From NCBI GenBank assembly GCA_900554095.1, contig USGC01000028.1:1-14152 (forward strand): DNA of 14,152 nucleotides. Direction: 5' to 3'. Source of the stretch: an uncultured bacterium (GTDB lineage Bacteria; Cyanobacteriota; Vampirovibrionia; Gastranaerophilales; Gastranaerophilaceae). Position numbers and translations under genes: made by a program. This document shows, one piece after another, positions 1 to 6,272 of the stretch. Each line of letters starts with the position of its first letter. Within the stretch, counting starts at the first letter, position 1. Below the pieces are notes generated by a model, which made no database searches, was not told where the DNA came from, and saw nothing but the letters and a program-made list of their open reading frames with translations.

Positions 1-72
1 ATCGTACAGTTGCGTTGTCGAAAACTCACCGTTTCCGCCAACTCCACTCCGGCTGACGCTTATTTCTTCCAA
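1..72 (-). CDS. Start of an unidentified phage gene, cut by the left edge
   Basis: Downstream of the gpX-like gene on the minus strand, one frame is open from a TTG at 72-70, overlapping the end of gpX, through to base 1. It gives 24 residues beginning MEEISVSRSGVGGNGEF if TTG is used. A second open frame directly after the gpX stop (beginning ASAGVELAE) cannot be excluded. In P2-like tails the gene after X is often the baseplate hub protein gpD, but nothing in these few residues identifies it. The frame choice is a guess based on composition and on the overlapping-start habit of this operon. Confidence 0.25.
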   Translation of the reverse strand, partial: MEEISVSRSGVGGNGEFSTTQLYD

Positions 73-278
73 GGGGGTAGTTCAAACTGTATGGTTTCGG
101 ACTCTTCAAGAACTGGGATTTTGAGTTTTATTCCTGCTTCTAAGACAGGTTCAATCGGAACTTCGGGGTTTGCTTTAATAATCTCCTCATACAAATTCGG
201 GTTGCTGTAGTATTTCTGAGAAATCATATCCCAACGGTCTCCGTCACGAGTGATATAGGAATAGAATTCCTCCGTCAT
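60..278 (-). CDS. Phage tail protein X (LysM-like)
   Basis: This 72-aa protein resembles the P2 gpX / Mu-type small tail protein family, a LysM-like fold that acts at the tail terminus or baseplate during tail assembly. Visible family features are the N-terminal stretch YITRDGDRWDMISQKYY (about residues 8-24), then IIKANPEV, and the closing LEAGIKLKIP (about 46-55), which is the typical LysM start, asparagine and end pattern. Length fits the family (about 65-75 aa). Its ATG overlaps the stop of the gpU-like gene upstream (ATGA), so the two are probably translationally coupled. Order T-U-X agrees with P2-like tail clusters. The LysM-like fold here is structural and need not mean peptidoglycan binding. 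Confidence 0.85.
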   Translation of the reverse strand: MTEEFYSYITRDGDRWDMISQKYYSNPNLYEEIIKANPEVPIEPVLEAGIKLKIPVLEESETIQFELPPWKK

Positions 279-700
279 TTCTTTTTAAATCCTTTCTGCT
301 CCTGTTTATCTTCAGGGATTTTTCCTGTGTATTCTCTTAGCCGGACATCGACCTGAACCGATATCAAATCGCCCTCCGGCGAGGCTTGTTCTGTGGTTTG
401 TCCGATTTCATCAATGACAAAAACACCGACATATTCACCGTTTCCTTTGATAAATTTCAAAGGGGTTGCCGCATCTGCGACATCTTTTAAATTTTTTATC
501 TCATCTTCCGGCACGCAGAAGTTACGGTGGAAGTTTAACTTTATATCTTCTTCCTGCAAATTTTTGCCTAAGAATTGCAGAATGGGTTTGTTTTCAATAC
601 GGTCGTGCTGAGCGTAATTGTAGGATACGGTTTCATTTAAACCGTTGAAATAAGTTATTAGTTCAAATTTTATGTCTCCAAGTTGAGCGAACAATTTCAA
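275..700 (-). CDS. Phage tail protein U (tail terminator/completion)
   Basis: This 141-aa protein fits the P2 gpU family, which in P2 is needed for tail completion. The sequence opens MKLFAQLGDIKFELITYFNG, and the middle region (FIKGNGEYVGVFVIDEIGQT, about residues 83-102, followed by VQVDVRLREY) is the family's conserved part. The C-terminus is lysine-rich. The start codon is TTG (700-698), preceded by an AAGGAG site with a 2-4 nt spacer; it begins just after the tape-measure stop at 707. The gene overlaps gpX by 4 nt. The tape measure-U-X order supports the call. Confidence 0.85.
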   Translation of the reverse strand: MKLFAQLGDIKFELITYFNGLNETVSYNYAQHDRIENKPILQFLGKNLQEEDIKLNFHRNFCVPEDEIKNLKDVADAATPLKFIKGNGEYVGVFVIDEIGQTTEQASPEGDLISVQVDVRLREYTGKIPEDKQEQKGFKKK

Positions 701-706
701 AACTCC

Positions 707-3154
707 TTAATAAGCAACACGTTCCTTACGTTCAAACTCCCTTTTAATGATGTTCACGACTTCATCTTTATGCTTTTTAAGCATCTTCAAAAATTCTTCT
801 TTGGATTCAGAACCTGAAATTGTGATTGTCGGGTTATAGGTTACAACAATGGATGCCGGTGCAGATGAGCGACCTCTCACGTTGGCTTTTAAGCCTCCTG
901 AAAATACTCCCAAGGTCTTAGTCATCGCATTTTGGAGAGGCAACGGTTTTAATGTTGATGCAATAGTTTCAACAATTTTGACTTTGTGCAAATCTTTAAG
1001 CGGCCCAGTCTTTGCAGGGGAATGAGGCAGATGGTCTCTTATAACCTGAGCTACCTGAGAAATACAGCCTTTTACTTTAGCAATGCCGGACATAATCCCT
1101 GCGGCAAGCATACTTGTGATTTTACTTCCGAATTCAAATGCTTTTGTGACAAGTTCAACCAACTTCACGATTATATTAGCAATGGCTTTACCAAAACGAA
1201 CGCCCATTTTTTCAGCAGCACCGCCTGTATCTTCAACAGGTTTTATTAGTTTTTTGAACCAATCAACAATGGCTTTGATAGGTGCAAGAATAGGCGAGAG
1301 TGCTTTCCCCATTCTTTGGAATAACGGCATTAATGGCTGTAAACCTTCTTTTAATCCCTGCCACATACCTTTAAAGAATCCTGAAATCGGTTTCCAGTAT
1401 TTGTAAATAACAAGAGCGACAACTCCGATTGCAAGAGCAATCCAACCGAGAGGAGATGTAAGCAAAGTAACAGAAAATGCTCTGAATGCGATTATTGCAT
1501 TTTTAATCAGGTTTGGAATACTTAAAAAACCTGTTTTGAACGCTTTTAAACCATTTATAAAATTAGCCGGCATTGCTTTTATTGATGATACAGTCCAGTC
1601 TTTTAATGATAGAGCTGACTTTGAAATATTTGCAGGCAGTTCGGTGAAAGTCCTTATTAATCCTTTTCTCATCTCATTATCAATTCGCCTTATATCAGCA
1701 CTAAAACCTAATAATGTGTGTTTGGGAAGATTCAAACCAAGTTTATTTCCTGATTTAAAGATGTTAAATGCTGTATCAAGTGAGTGAGATGTGCTTGTTA
1801 ACCCTGCATTTTGCAATAATAGAACAGCATTTCTTGCAAGAACAGGACTTAAATCACGAGCGTAACCCAAGAATTTACCGTACATTCCAACAAATTTGCC
1901 GATAATTATTGTTGCAGTGCCAAGCGTTGTAAGCAAAATTCCTAAGCCGATTGTTCCTATAATAGCCCCGAATAAACCTTTTTGTAGCAAAGGATTATTA
2001 TTTATTTTTGTCAGAAGATTGTTTATTAACTCTATCGGCTTATGCAAATGAGGGAATACAAGCTCTTTCATATTAATTTTTAAGAGCTTAAATTGTTCGT
2101 TTGTTGTTTCCATCATGTGTTTAAAGTCGGAATCAACAACGCCCTCGGCACTTAATGCAGATGCTTTTATCCTTTTATATTCATCAAGATTTTGCATCAT
2201 AGGTTTTATGAAATTTAAAACCTGTTTATCCTGAAAGACTTCCGAAACCTTAAAAACATCTCCGCCTGAGAGTTCAGTCATCATTTCAATAACTTCTAAG
2301 ATTGGATCACGACCTTGAGCGGCCGCATCTAAAAGAACCTGTTTGAGATTAACTCCGAAGACTTCCTCAAAGTTCTTTACTGCAAGTGGGGAAGTAACCT
2401 TTTGAATAAAATTTTCGAGGTTATTTGCTGCCTCAGATGCCTCGCCGGCACCTTTCATTGCAACTTGCAGGGCAGCACCTAAAGATGCAACGGCAGGCGT
2501 CCCTTTCATTCCAAGCATAGCGGCACCTGCTGTTAAACTCGGAAATGCCGCAGCCATATCCTTTAATTCAAAACGTCCCTCTTTACCGGACATCGCAAGA
2601 ATATCCATTGATTTTCCCAAATCATCAATAGGAACTTTTAAGTTATCGCTTACGGCAAAAGCAGTTCTTGAAATATCCGCAATAGCAGCTTGTTCACCTG
2701 TTGCAGTTCTGCCGATAACATTCATATAATCAAGGGCTTTGGTTGGATCAATACCTGATGCAACAAGAACATTCAAACCTTCTGCGATTTCAGGCCGCAT
2801 CTGGTTTGTATAACGGGATATTGATGCAAGACGTTTATCCATATCCTCAAGCTGTTTTGCGGATAACTGTCCTACATTGCCAAGTTCTCTTAAACGGTGT
2901 TCCATTTGGAATGCTTCAGGAATAGCCTCTGTAATTCCCAGTTTATACGCAAGTCCGCCCCCTGCAAGAGTCAATGCACCCCCGACTTTTGTCATATTCT
3001 GCCCGAGTTTGTCTAATATATCTGAGGTGTTTTTGATTTCTCGCTGAAGTTTATCAAATTCGTCATTGGATTTATTTACAGCATCACGAATAACCCTCGA
3101 CATTTTATCGAAAGCGACTAAAGTTAATGAAACTTTCATCATTGTATCGAGCAT
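707..3154 (-). CDS. Phage tail tape measure protein
   Basis: At 815 aa this is the longest gene here. It sets tail length and fills the tail tube, and the protein may help DNA cross the host envelope. A TP901/P2 gpT-like core lies at about residues 75-350, with MEHRLRELGNVGQLSAKQLE, an SGID segment, and a conserved MAAAFPSL and GMKG region. Hydrophobic, membrane-compatible segments lie at about 393-420 and 563-585. The motif LPHSPAKTGPLKDL (about 709-722) is very common in tape measures. The C-terminal 30 residues are charged and helical. The length is about that of P2 gpT, so a tail of roughly P2 size is a reasonable inference. The ATG at 3154 overlaps the end of the frameshifted chaperone reading frame; further Met codons at residues 5 and 6 are possible starts. 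Confidence 0.93.
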   Translation of the reverse strand: MLDTMMKVSLTLVAFDKMSRVIRDAVNKSNDEFDKLQREIKNTSDILDKLGQNMTKVGGALTLAGGGLAYKLGITEAIPEAFQMEHRLRELGNVGQLSAKQLEDMDKRLASISRYTNQMRPEIAEGLNVLVASGIDPTKALDYMNVIGRTATGEQAAIADISRTAFAVSDNLKVPIDDLGKSMDILAMSGKEGRFELKDMAAAFPSLTAGAAMLGMKGTPAVASLGAALQVAMKGAGEASEAANNLENFIQKVTSPLAVKNFEEVFGVNLKQVLLDAAAQGRDPILEVIEMMTELSGGDVFKVSEVFQDKQVLNFIKPMMQNLDEYKRIKASALSAEGVVDSDFKHMMETTNEQFKLLKINMKELVFPHLHKPIELINNLLTKINNNPLLQKGLFGAIIGTIGLGILLTTLGTATIIIGKFVGMYGKFLGYARDLSPVLARNAVLLLQNAGLTSTSHSLDTAFNIFKSGNKLGLNLPKHTLLGFSADIRRIDNEMRKGLIRTFTELPANISKSALSLKDWTVSSIKAMPANFINGLKAFKTGFLSIPNLIKNAIIAFRAFSVTLLTSPLGWIALAIGVVALVIYKYWKPISGFFKGMWQGLKEGLQPLMPLFQRMGKALSPILAPIKAIVDWFKKLIKPVEDTGGAAEKMGVRFGKAIANIIVKLVELVTKAFEFGSKITSMLAAGIMSGIAKVKGCISQVAQVIRDHLPHSPAKTGPLKDLHKVKIVETIASTLKPLPLQNAMTKTLGVFSGGLKANVRGRSSAPASIVVTYNPTITISGSESKEEFLKMLKKHKDEVVNIIKREFERKERVAY

Positions 3155-3611
3155 TGTTCTTCAAAGTCCTCGTTACGTTTATTCGTGTATTTTATTGACT
3201 GATTGCACCAGTATACAAGTACAGGGATTGGCATTTCGCAAATTTCAGAATATTGCCATCCGGTTATTTTGCATAAATGGATTATGCTTTGGCTGTCGGG
3301 GAGGTAAGAGCTGCTGTCAGAGCAGTCACTATCTCCGTTTTTTCTTCCGTTTTCTCCGGAATCTCTTTCGCTTTCCCCACTGATAACTTCCCCGAAATTT
3401 CTCCTTGAAGAGATAATACATCTTCTAAGTCCATTTCAAGGATGTCTTCATAGACAAGTTTTTGTCCGTCAATTTCAACAAGTTCAGCTATAAGAGCGTA
3501 GGGGATTTCATCTGAAGTCTTTGCCTTGATTTGAGCTTGCAAAAGGTCTTTGCCTTTGCCCTTTTCAATGATTGCGACTTTTCCGGATGGTAATGTTAAT
3601 TCTTTTGGCAT
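3139..3611 (-). CDS. Tail assembly chaperone, -1 frameshifted long product (gpE-E'-like)
   Basis: The -1 frame is open from about 3434 to a TGA at 3141-3139, which overlaps the tape-measure start. It has no ATG, GTG or TTG until an internal ATG at 3234, so it is unlikely to start by itself. It encodes sequence that looks real: IIHLCKITGWQYSEICEMP, then IPVLVYWCNQSIKY, ending at CSIQ. Such -1 fusions between chaperone and tape-measure genes are well established in P2 (E+E') and lambda (G-GT). Candidate slip sites are the A6 run at 3343-3338 (codons GAA AAA ACG; tRNA-Lys can re-pair on AAA) and the G4A3 run at 3378-3372. Slipping at the A6 run would give a product of about 157 aa. Neither site is a perfect X XXY YYZ heptamer in the zero frame, so the exact site is uncertain. 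Confidence 0.7.
3282..3611 (-). CDS. Tail assembly chaperone, zero-frame product (gpE-like)
   Basis: This 109-aa product sits directly before the tape measure, where P2/Mu/lambda-type phages encode the tail assembly chaperone that coats the tape measure before tube polymerisation. Its start MPKELTLPSGKVAIIEKGKG, followed by AELVEIDGQKLVYEDILEMDLEDV, matches the small P2 gpE / Mu gp41-like chaperone type by recognition of pattern and position, not by a search. The ATG has an AGGAG site 7-8 nt upstream. The last part (about residues 85-109) is low-complexity and rich in K, E, T and A, and contains the likely frameshift site. The gap behind the terminase carries a promoter-like element. Confidence 0.8.
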   Translation of the reverse strand: MPKELTLPSGKVAIIEKGKGKDLLQAQIKAKTSDEIPYALIAELVEIDGQKLVYEDILEMDLEDVLSLQGEISGKLSVGKAKEIPEKTEEKTEIVTALTAALTSPTAKA

Positions 3612-3635
3612 AATTTTTGTCTCCTAAATTTTTGG

Positions 3636-3664
3636 TATTTAAATTATTTTCTGACCCCGTTCAA
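3636..3664 (-). promoter_or_regulatory. Possible promoter for the tail gene block
   Basis: In the 142-bp gap between terminase and chaperone, the minus strand reads TTGAAC (3664-3659), a 17-bp spacer, then TAAATA (3641-3636). A second TTGAAC lies 11 bp upstream (3675-3670). A sigma70-type promoter is plausible because the gap is unusually large for this operon. The AT-rich background makes chance matches common. Confidence 0.4.
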
Positions 3665-3753
3665 AAAGTGTTCAAAAACGTCTGTATTAAATTTTTCGGT
3701 TTGGGGTGGTATAAATTATCATCTGAGTAAATTTAAACGGCTTAAAATCGATT

Positions 3754-5106
3754 CTAAAAATTTTGAGTCATCTTTAATGTTTCATATCTTCTCCTTGTTT
3801 CGATTTCTACAGGTGAATACGGTACATAGCAGGCGATTAGAGCCAGTGCCAATGCCCAGAACCTGTCTGCGTGTCCGTTGACTTCTGCGGTATCTGCATC
3901 AAAGCGGATATTTCCTGCTTTTGTTGCAACTCTTCTTATTGAGTGTAAATCTTCACGAATATCGTGGTCTGTGGGAATAAAGACTGATTTATCTTCAAAA
4001 TTGGTTCGCAGGTTAAATGCCATCTCCTCTTTGGATTTATTCGTGAACATTACAGCCTCGACTCTGTATTTCCCGAAATCTCTTTGAGCCGTTTCTGCTA
4101 ACTGCATTCCGATACCGGTTGAGTCAATACAGCATCTGCGGAGTTTCGGGTGTTTTAGAATTTCTGAAATAATTTCGTATTGGATATGGAACGGTGTTTT
4201 TTCTAAGACTTTAACTTTTCTTGTGTATTTTGAATTTTCAAATCGTTCCAAACACCAAATAACGGTTAAATCTTTTCTTCTGCCGATATCTATACCGACA
4301 TACAAATCGCCTTTTATCTCATCAAGGGATTTTAAAACATCCGGCATCTCGCAAGTTGAAATTAAATCATAAGGAAGAAATGCACACGCTTCATCAATCG
4401 CAACGCAGCAGTATTCCTGTAACCAAGTGTAATCGTCAAAGCAGTTTTTTCGCTCTTCATTCAGCCACTCTTCACGTTCCGCTTGTGTTGTCGGTCTGCC
4501 GTAGATTTTATCTATCAACCCTTCATCTACTGCAAGCTGAATCGGGGTTTTGTGATGCGACCAGTTTAATTTTCCTTTTTCAACCTGATCCAAGAATTTG
4601 TAATAAAGACAACTTTGACCGTTATGTGTTGAAAGAATCCTTAAAGGATATCCCCAAGTAATACAAGGTCGTGCCGCTTTCCAAAGTTCGGCAGGGTTGT
4701 TGTGAAAAGCGAATTCATCAAGTACAACTTTTCCGCCTTTGGAACGAAAACCTTTAGGGTTTGAAGATAATGCGTGAATTTTTGTGCCGTTTGAAAAAGC
4801 AATAACGTAGGCTTTGACATCTTTTTCTTTATCTAAGACCTGTTCGCCCAGGTCTTTTGCGGCAACATTAAATAAATTCGCCCATATTTTGCAATAGTCA
4901 ATGTACTCACGAGCGGCGGATTCATCGGCTGATGAAAACCACACCGCAGGAACTGTTTTCTTGACGCAATCCCTTACGTCCTCATAGCTTTGAACGTAGG
5001 TCGCACCAATTCTTCGGGATTTCTCCCATATTTTTACTTTTGAATTATCGTTCAGCCATCTTAATTGATATGGCAGAAAAAACGGGGGTTTATTCTTGGT
5101 TGGCAT
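3754..5106 (-). CDS. Terminase large subunit, Mu gp28-type
   Basis: This 450-aa protein is the DNA-packaging motor: ATPase plus headful nuclease, docking on the portal. The N-terminal ATPase has a Walker A-like WEKSRRIGATY (about 27-37), in which the usual lysine is replaced by arginine-rich SRR as in Mu-like terminases, and a Walker B KVVLDE (126-131; D130 and E131), followed by the coupling segment RILSTHNG (156-163). The C-terminal RNase H-like nuclease shows acidic residues D273 (YVGIDIGRRKDL), D328 (CCIDSTGIG) and D414 (GHADRFWALALAL). All are intact and length is normal. The gene overlaps the HTH terminase small subunit gene by 17 nt. The portal gene, usually next, is missing here and lies on the other strand at 11717. 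Confidence 0.95.
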   Translation of the reverse strand: MPTKNKPPFFLPYQLRWLNDNSKVKIWEKSRRIGATYVQSYEDVRDCVKKTVPAVWFSSADESAAREYIDYCKIWANLFNVAAKDLGEQVLDKEKDVKAYVIAFSNGTKIHALSSNPKGFRSKGGKVVLDEFAFHNNPAELWKAARPCITWGYPLRILSTHNGQSCLYYKFLDQVEKGKLNWSHHKTPIQLAVDEGLIDKIYGRPTTQAEREEWLNEERKNCFDDYTWLQEYCCVAIDEACAFLPYDLISTCEMPDVLKSLDEIKGDLYVGIDIGRRKDLTVIWCLERFENSKYTRKVKVLEKTPFHIQYEIISEILKHPKLRRCCIDSTGIGMQLAETAQRDFGKYRVEAVMFTNKSKEEMAFNLRTNFEDKSVFIPTDHDIREDLHSIRRVATKAGNIRFDADTAEVNGHADRFWALALALIACYVPYSPVEIETRRRYETLKMTQNF

Positions 5107-5524
5107 CTAGGTGTTTTATTCCGAGAATTTCTTCTTCAATTTGAGAAATAAGTTCAGGGGTTAAGCCTTTGGGGCTTTCTTTCTCTTTTTTCTTTATAGT
5201 GTCCTCATACTTTTTGGAGGTTGTGAATAATGGGATAAATCTGCACAAAGCATTCATTCTTGCAGGATCTACTTTTTCTCCGGCATCCATTTCTTCTGAA
5301 ATTTCATGCATAATTTTTCTGGCAAATTCGTATAATTCTTCATGAAATGACATTTTGGATTTTAAAAATGCCGCACGCTTTTTATCCCATTCATACTGGG
5401 CTCTCCAAGTATTTACTGTTTTTCGGTTTAGATTAAGTTGGCGTGCTATAACAGCGGCAGGTAAATACTCATATATAAAAAGCCGTTCTGCTTCGGATAA
5501 TAAACTTTGTTTTTTACTGTTCAA
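5090..5524 (-). CDS. Terminase small subunit-like HTH protein (DUF1804-type)
   Basis: This 144-aa protein is probably the DNA-recognition subunit of the packaging terminase. An N-terminal helix-turn-helix, AAVIARQLNLNRKTVNTWRA (about 23-42), is followed by EWDKKRAAFL, and then a charged helical region with the segment ARMNALCRFIPLF (about 88-100). This pattern is what I know from the DUF1804 family adjacent to Mu-type terminases. The start codon is TTG (5524-5522) with a GGAG site about 8 nt upstream, overlapping the end of the preceding gene. Its stop overlaps the large-subunit start, implying coupled translation and fixed stoichiometry. The small-subunit role is inferred from position and HTH. 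Confidence 0.8.
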   Translation of the reverse strand: MNSKKQSLLSEAERLFIYEYLPAAVIARQLNLNRKTVNTWRAQYEWDKKRAAFLKSKMSFHEELYEFARKIMHEISEEMDAGEKVDPARMNALCRFIPLFTTSKKYEDTIKKKEKESPKGLTPELISQIEEEILGIKHLDANQE

Positions 5525-5759
5525 ATTCAGACTCCAATTTTTTTATTTTTTCGTTGAGAGTTTGCATTTCTTCCGTTATTTCTTTGAGTCTTTTTACAGA
5601 AACAAATACTTTATCCATATCAAGATTTTTAATATCCTCGTATGGATTTAAAAGAGCACGAATTAATATAACAAGTCCTGAAGCTTCCGTATCTAAGGTA
5701 CGGAAGCTTTTTTTGCTTTCGGCAAGCATTCCTTTTAATTGCAATCTTTCAGGATTCAT
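5514..5759 (-). CDS. Small coiled-coil phage protein, function unknown
   Basis: This 81-aa protein has no membrane segment. Residues 1-45 include MNPERLQLKGMLAESKKSF and ASGLVILIRALLNPYED, a pattern I recall from conserved hypothetical genes next to terminases in Mu-like phages. Residues about 55-81 form a charged amphipathic helix (VKRLKEITEEMQTLNEKIKK), probably a coiled coil. Translation starts at ATG with a strong AAGGAGG site 8 nt upstream, directly after the stop of the one-TM protein. The gene holds a terminator-shaped inverted repeat reading on the opposite strand (5681-5714). A role in packaging or lysis is possible but not shown. Confidence 0.7.
   Translation of the reverse strand: MNPERLQLKGMLAESKKSFRTLDTEASGLVILIRALLNPYEDIKNLDMDKVFVSVKRLKEITEEMQTLNEKIKKLESEFEQ
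5681..5714 (+). terminator. Terminator-shaped hairpin inside a minus-strand gene
   Basis: The plus strand carries a perfect 11-bp inverted repeat, AAGCTTCCGTA (5681-5691) and TACGGAAGCTT (5699-5709), with a 7-nt loop. A run of seven T (5708-5714) follows. This is the form of an intrinsic terminator for rightward transcripts. It lies within the coding sequence of the 81-aa coiled-coil gene and is antisense to it. On the minus strand the hairpin has A's before it and no T run after it, so it should not stop the leftward operon. Function is inferred. Confidence 0.5.
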
Positions 5760-6005
5760 CTAATGAACCTCCTTTTTTAAAATCGGACACCAGAGGTTGT
5801 TGTCGATTTTACTTTCAATTCTTGAAAGAAGTGCTGCGTGGTATTGATTCGTTTCCAACAGGTCTTTTAAGATTTCGAAGTTGTCCTGAATAATTGTTTC
5901 AAATGCTTTAACCTGCGATTGGTGATAAATATACCAGATGGCAAACACCAGTGCAGGAAAACCAATGTTTTCTATTAACGGGGAAATTTGAGTAATAAAA
6001 TCCAT
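5760..6005 (-). CDS. Small one-TM phage protein (holin- or spanin-like candidate)
   Basis: First gene of the leftward operon, 81 aa. A short N-terminal segment is followed by one hydrophobic stretch, IGFPALVFAIWYIYHQ (about residues 14-29), and then a charged helical tail with ILKDLLETNQYHAALLSRIE (about 44-63). This is the form of small phage holins such as BhlA-type, or of Mu-like small membrane coiled-coil proteins just before the terminase genes. No catalytic motif is present. An AGAGGAG site precedes the ATG by 5 nt. Lysis function is inferred only from topology and position, and no endolysin lies in the window. Confidence 0.6.
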   Translation of the reverse strand: MDFITQISPLIENIGFPALVFAIWYIYHQSQVKAFETIIQDNFEILKDLLETNQYHAALLSRIESKIDNNLWCPILKKEVH

Positions 6006-6041
6006 AATACTCCTCTATTTATTAACAGGATGAAACGAAAG

Positions 6042-6061
6042 AAAAGGACTGGTGTCCTTTT
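6042..6061. terminator. Hairpin in the leftward leader (attenuator or stability element)
   Basis: AAAAGGAC (6042-6049), loop TGGT, GTCCTTTT (6054-6061), an 8-bp perfect stem. It lies between the leftward promoter and its first gene. On the plus strand six T's follow, so it is terminator-like for rightward transcripts. On the minus strand the tail is TTTTCTTTCG, a weaker terminator, so attenuation, antitermination or mRNA protection are all possible. Confidence 0.45.
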
Positions 6062-6109
6062 TTAATTCATATATATTGCAGTCTAAACTTTATCCCCCAA
6101 CGATTTCAA
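6051..6109 (-). promoter_or_regulatory. Leftward late promoter (PL-like) with leader box
   Basis: The minus strand reads TTGAAA (6109-6104), an 18-bp spacer, TAGACT (6085-6080), another 18 bp, then AAAAGGACACC (6061-6051). Transcription would start near 6073. The same arrangement, base for base in spacing, occurs in the rightward promoter. The match to sigma70 is moderate, so an activator may be needed. Confidence 0.6.
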
Positions 6110-6172
6110 GGCAATATTTGCATTGAACTTTTTATTGAACTTTTGCATGTAAAAATCGCTGTCAAAACACCT

Positions 6173-6231
6173 TTGAAACCGCATAACGACAACGTTTATA
6201 CTCCGAATATACAGATTTTTAAAAGGACACC
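6173..6231 (+). promoter_or_regulatory. Rightward late promoter (PR-like) with leader box
   Basis: TTGAAA (6173-6178), an 18-bp spacer, TATACT (6197-6202), 18 bp, then AAAAGGACACC (6221-6231). A start near 6209 is expected, giving a leader of about 60 nt before the protease-scaffold gene. The box begins a small hairpin, CACCT-TTCG-AGGTG (6228-6241), with a stable UUCG-type loop. The downstream gene has its own GGAG site at about 6258. Confidence 0.65.
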
Positions 6232-6272
6232 TTTCGAGGTGCAAATGTATTTAATACGGAGATTATAATTTA

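Larger units (their letters stand above)
6006..6272. promoter_or_regulatory. Divergent intergenic control region
   Basis: This 267-bp gap between the two operons contains no convincing ORF. It holds two outward-facing promoter-like elements, a shared 11-bp box downstream of each, a hairpin in each leader, a TTGAAC direct repeat with 12-bp period (6123-6128 and 6135-6140) and a near-palindrome TTTTGCATGTAAAA (6141-6154). The repeats and palindrome lie between the two -35-like boxes, where an activator or repressor serving both promoters would be expected to bind. No regulator gene is present in the window. Confidence 0.75.

Noticed and set aside
1083..1406. Plus-strand open frames inside the tape-measure gene
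   Set aside because: Antisense shadows of an intact 815-aa tape-measure gene, without ribosome sites or recognisable motifs.
3338..3344. A6C run as a canonical A AAA AAC slippery heptamer
   Set aside because: In the zero frame the codons are GAA AAA ACG, so the canonical codon phasing is not met; kept only as a candidate one-tRNA or transcriptional slip site.
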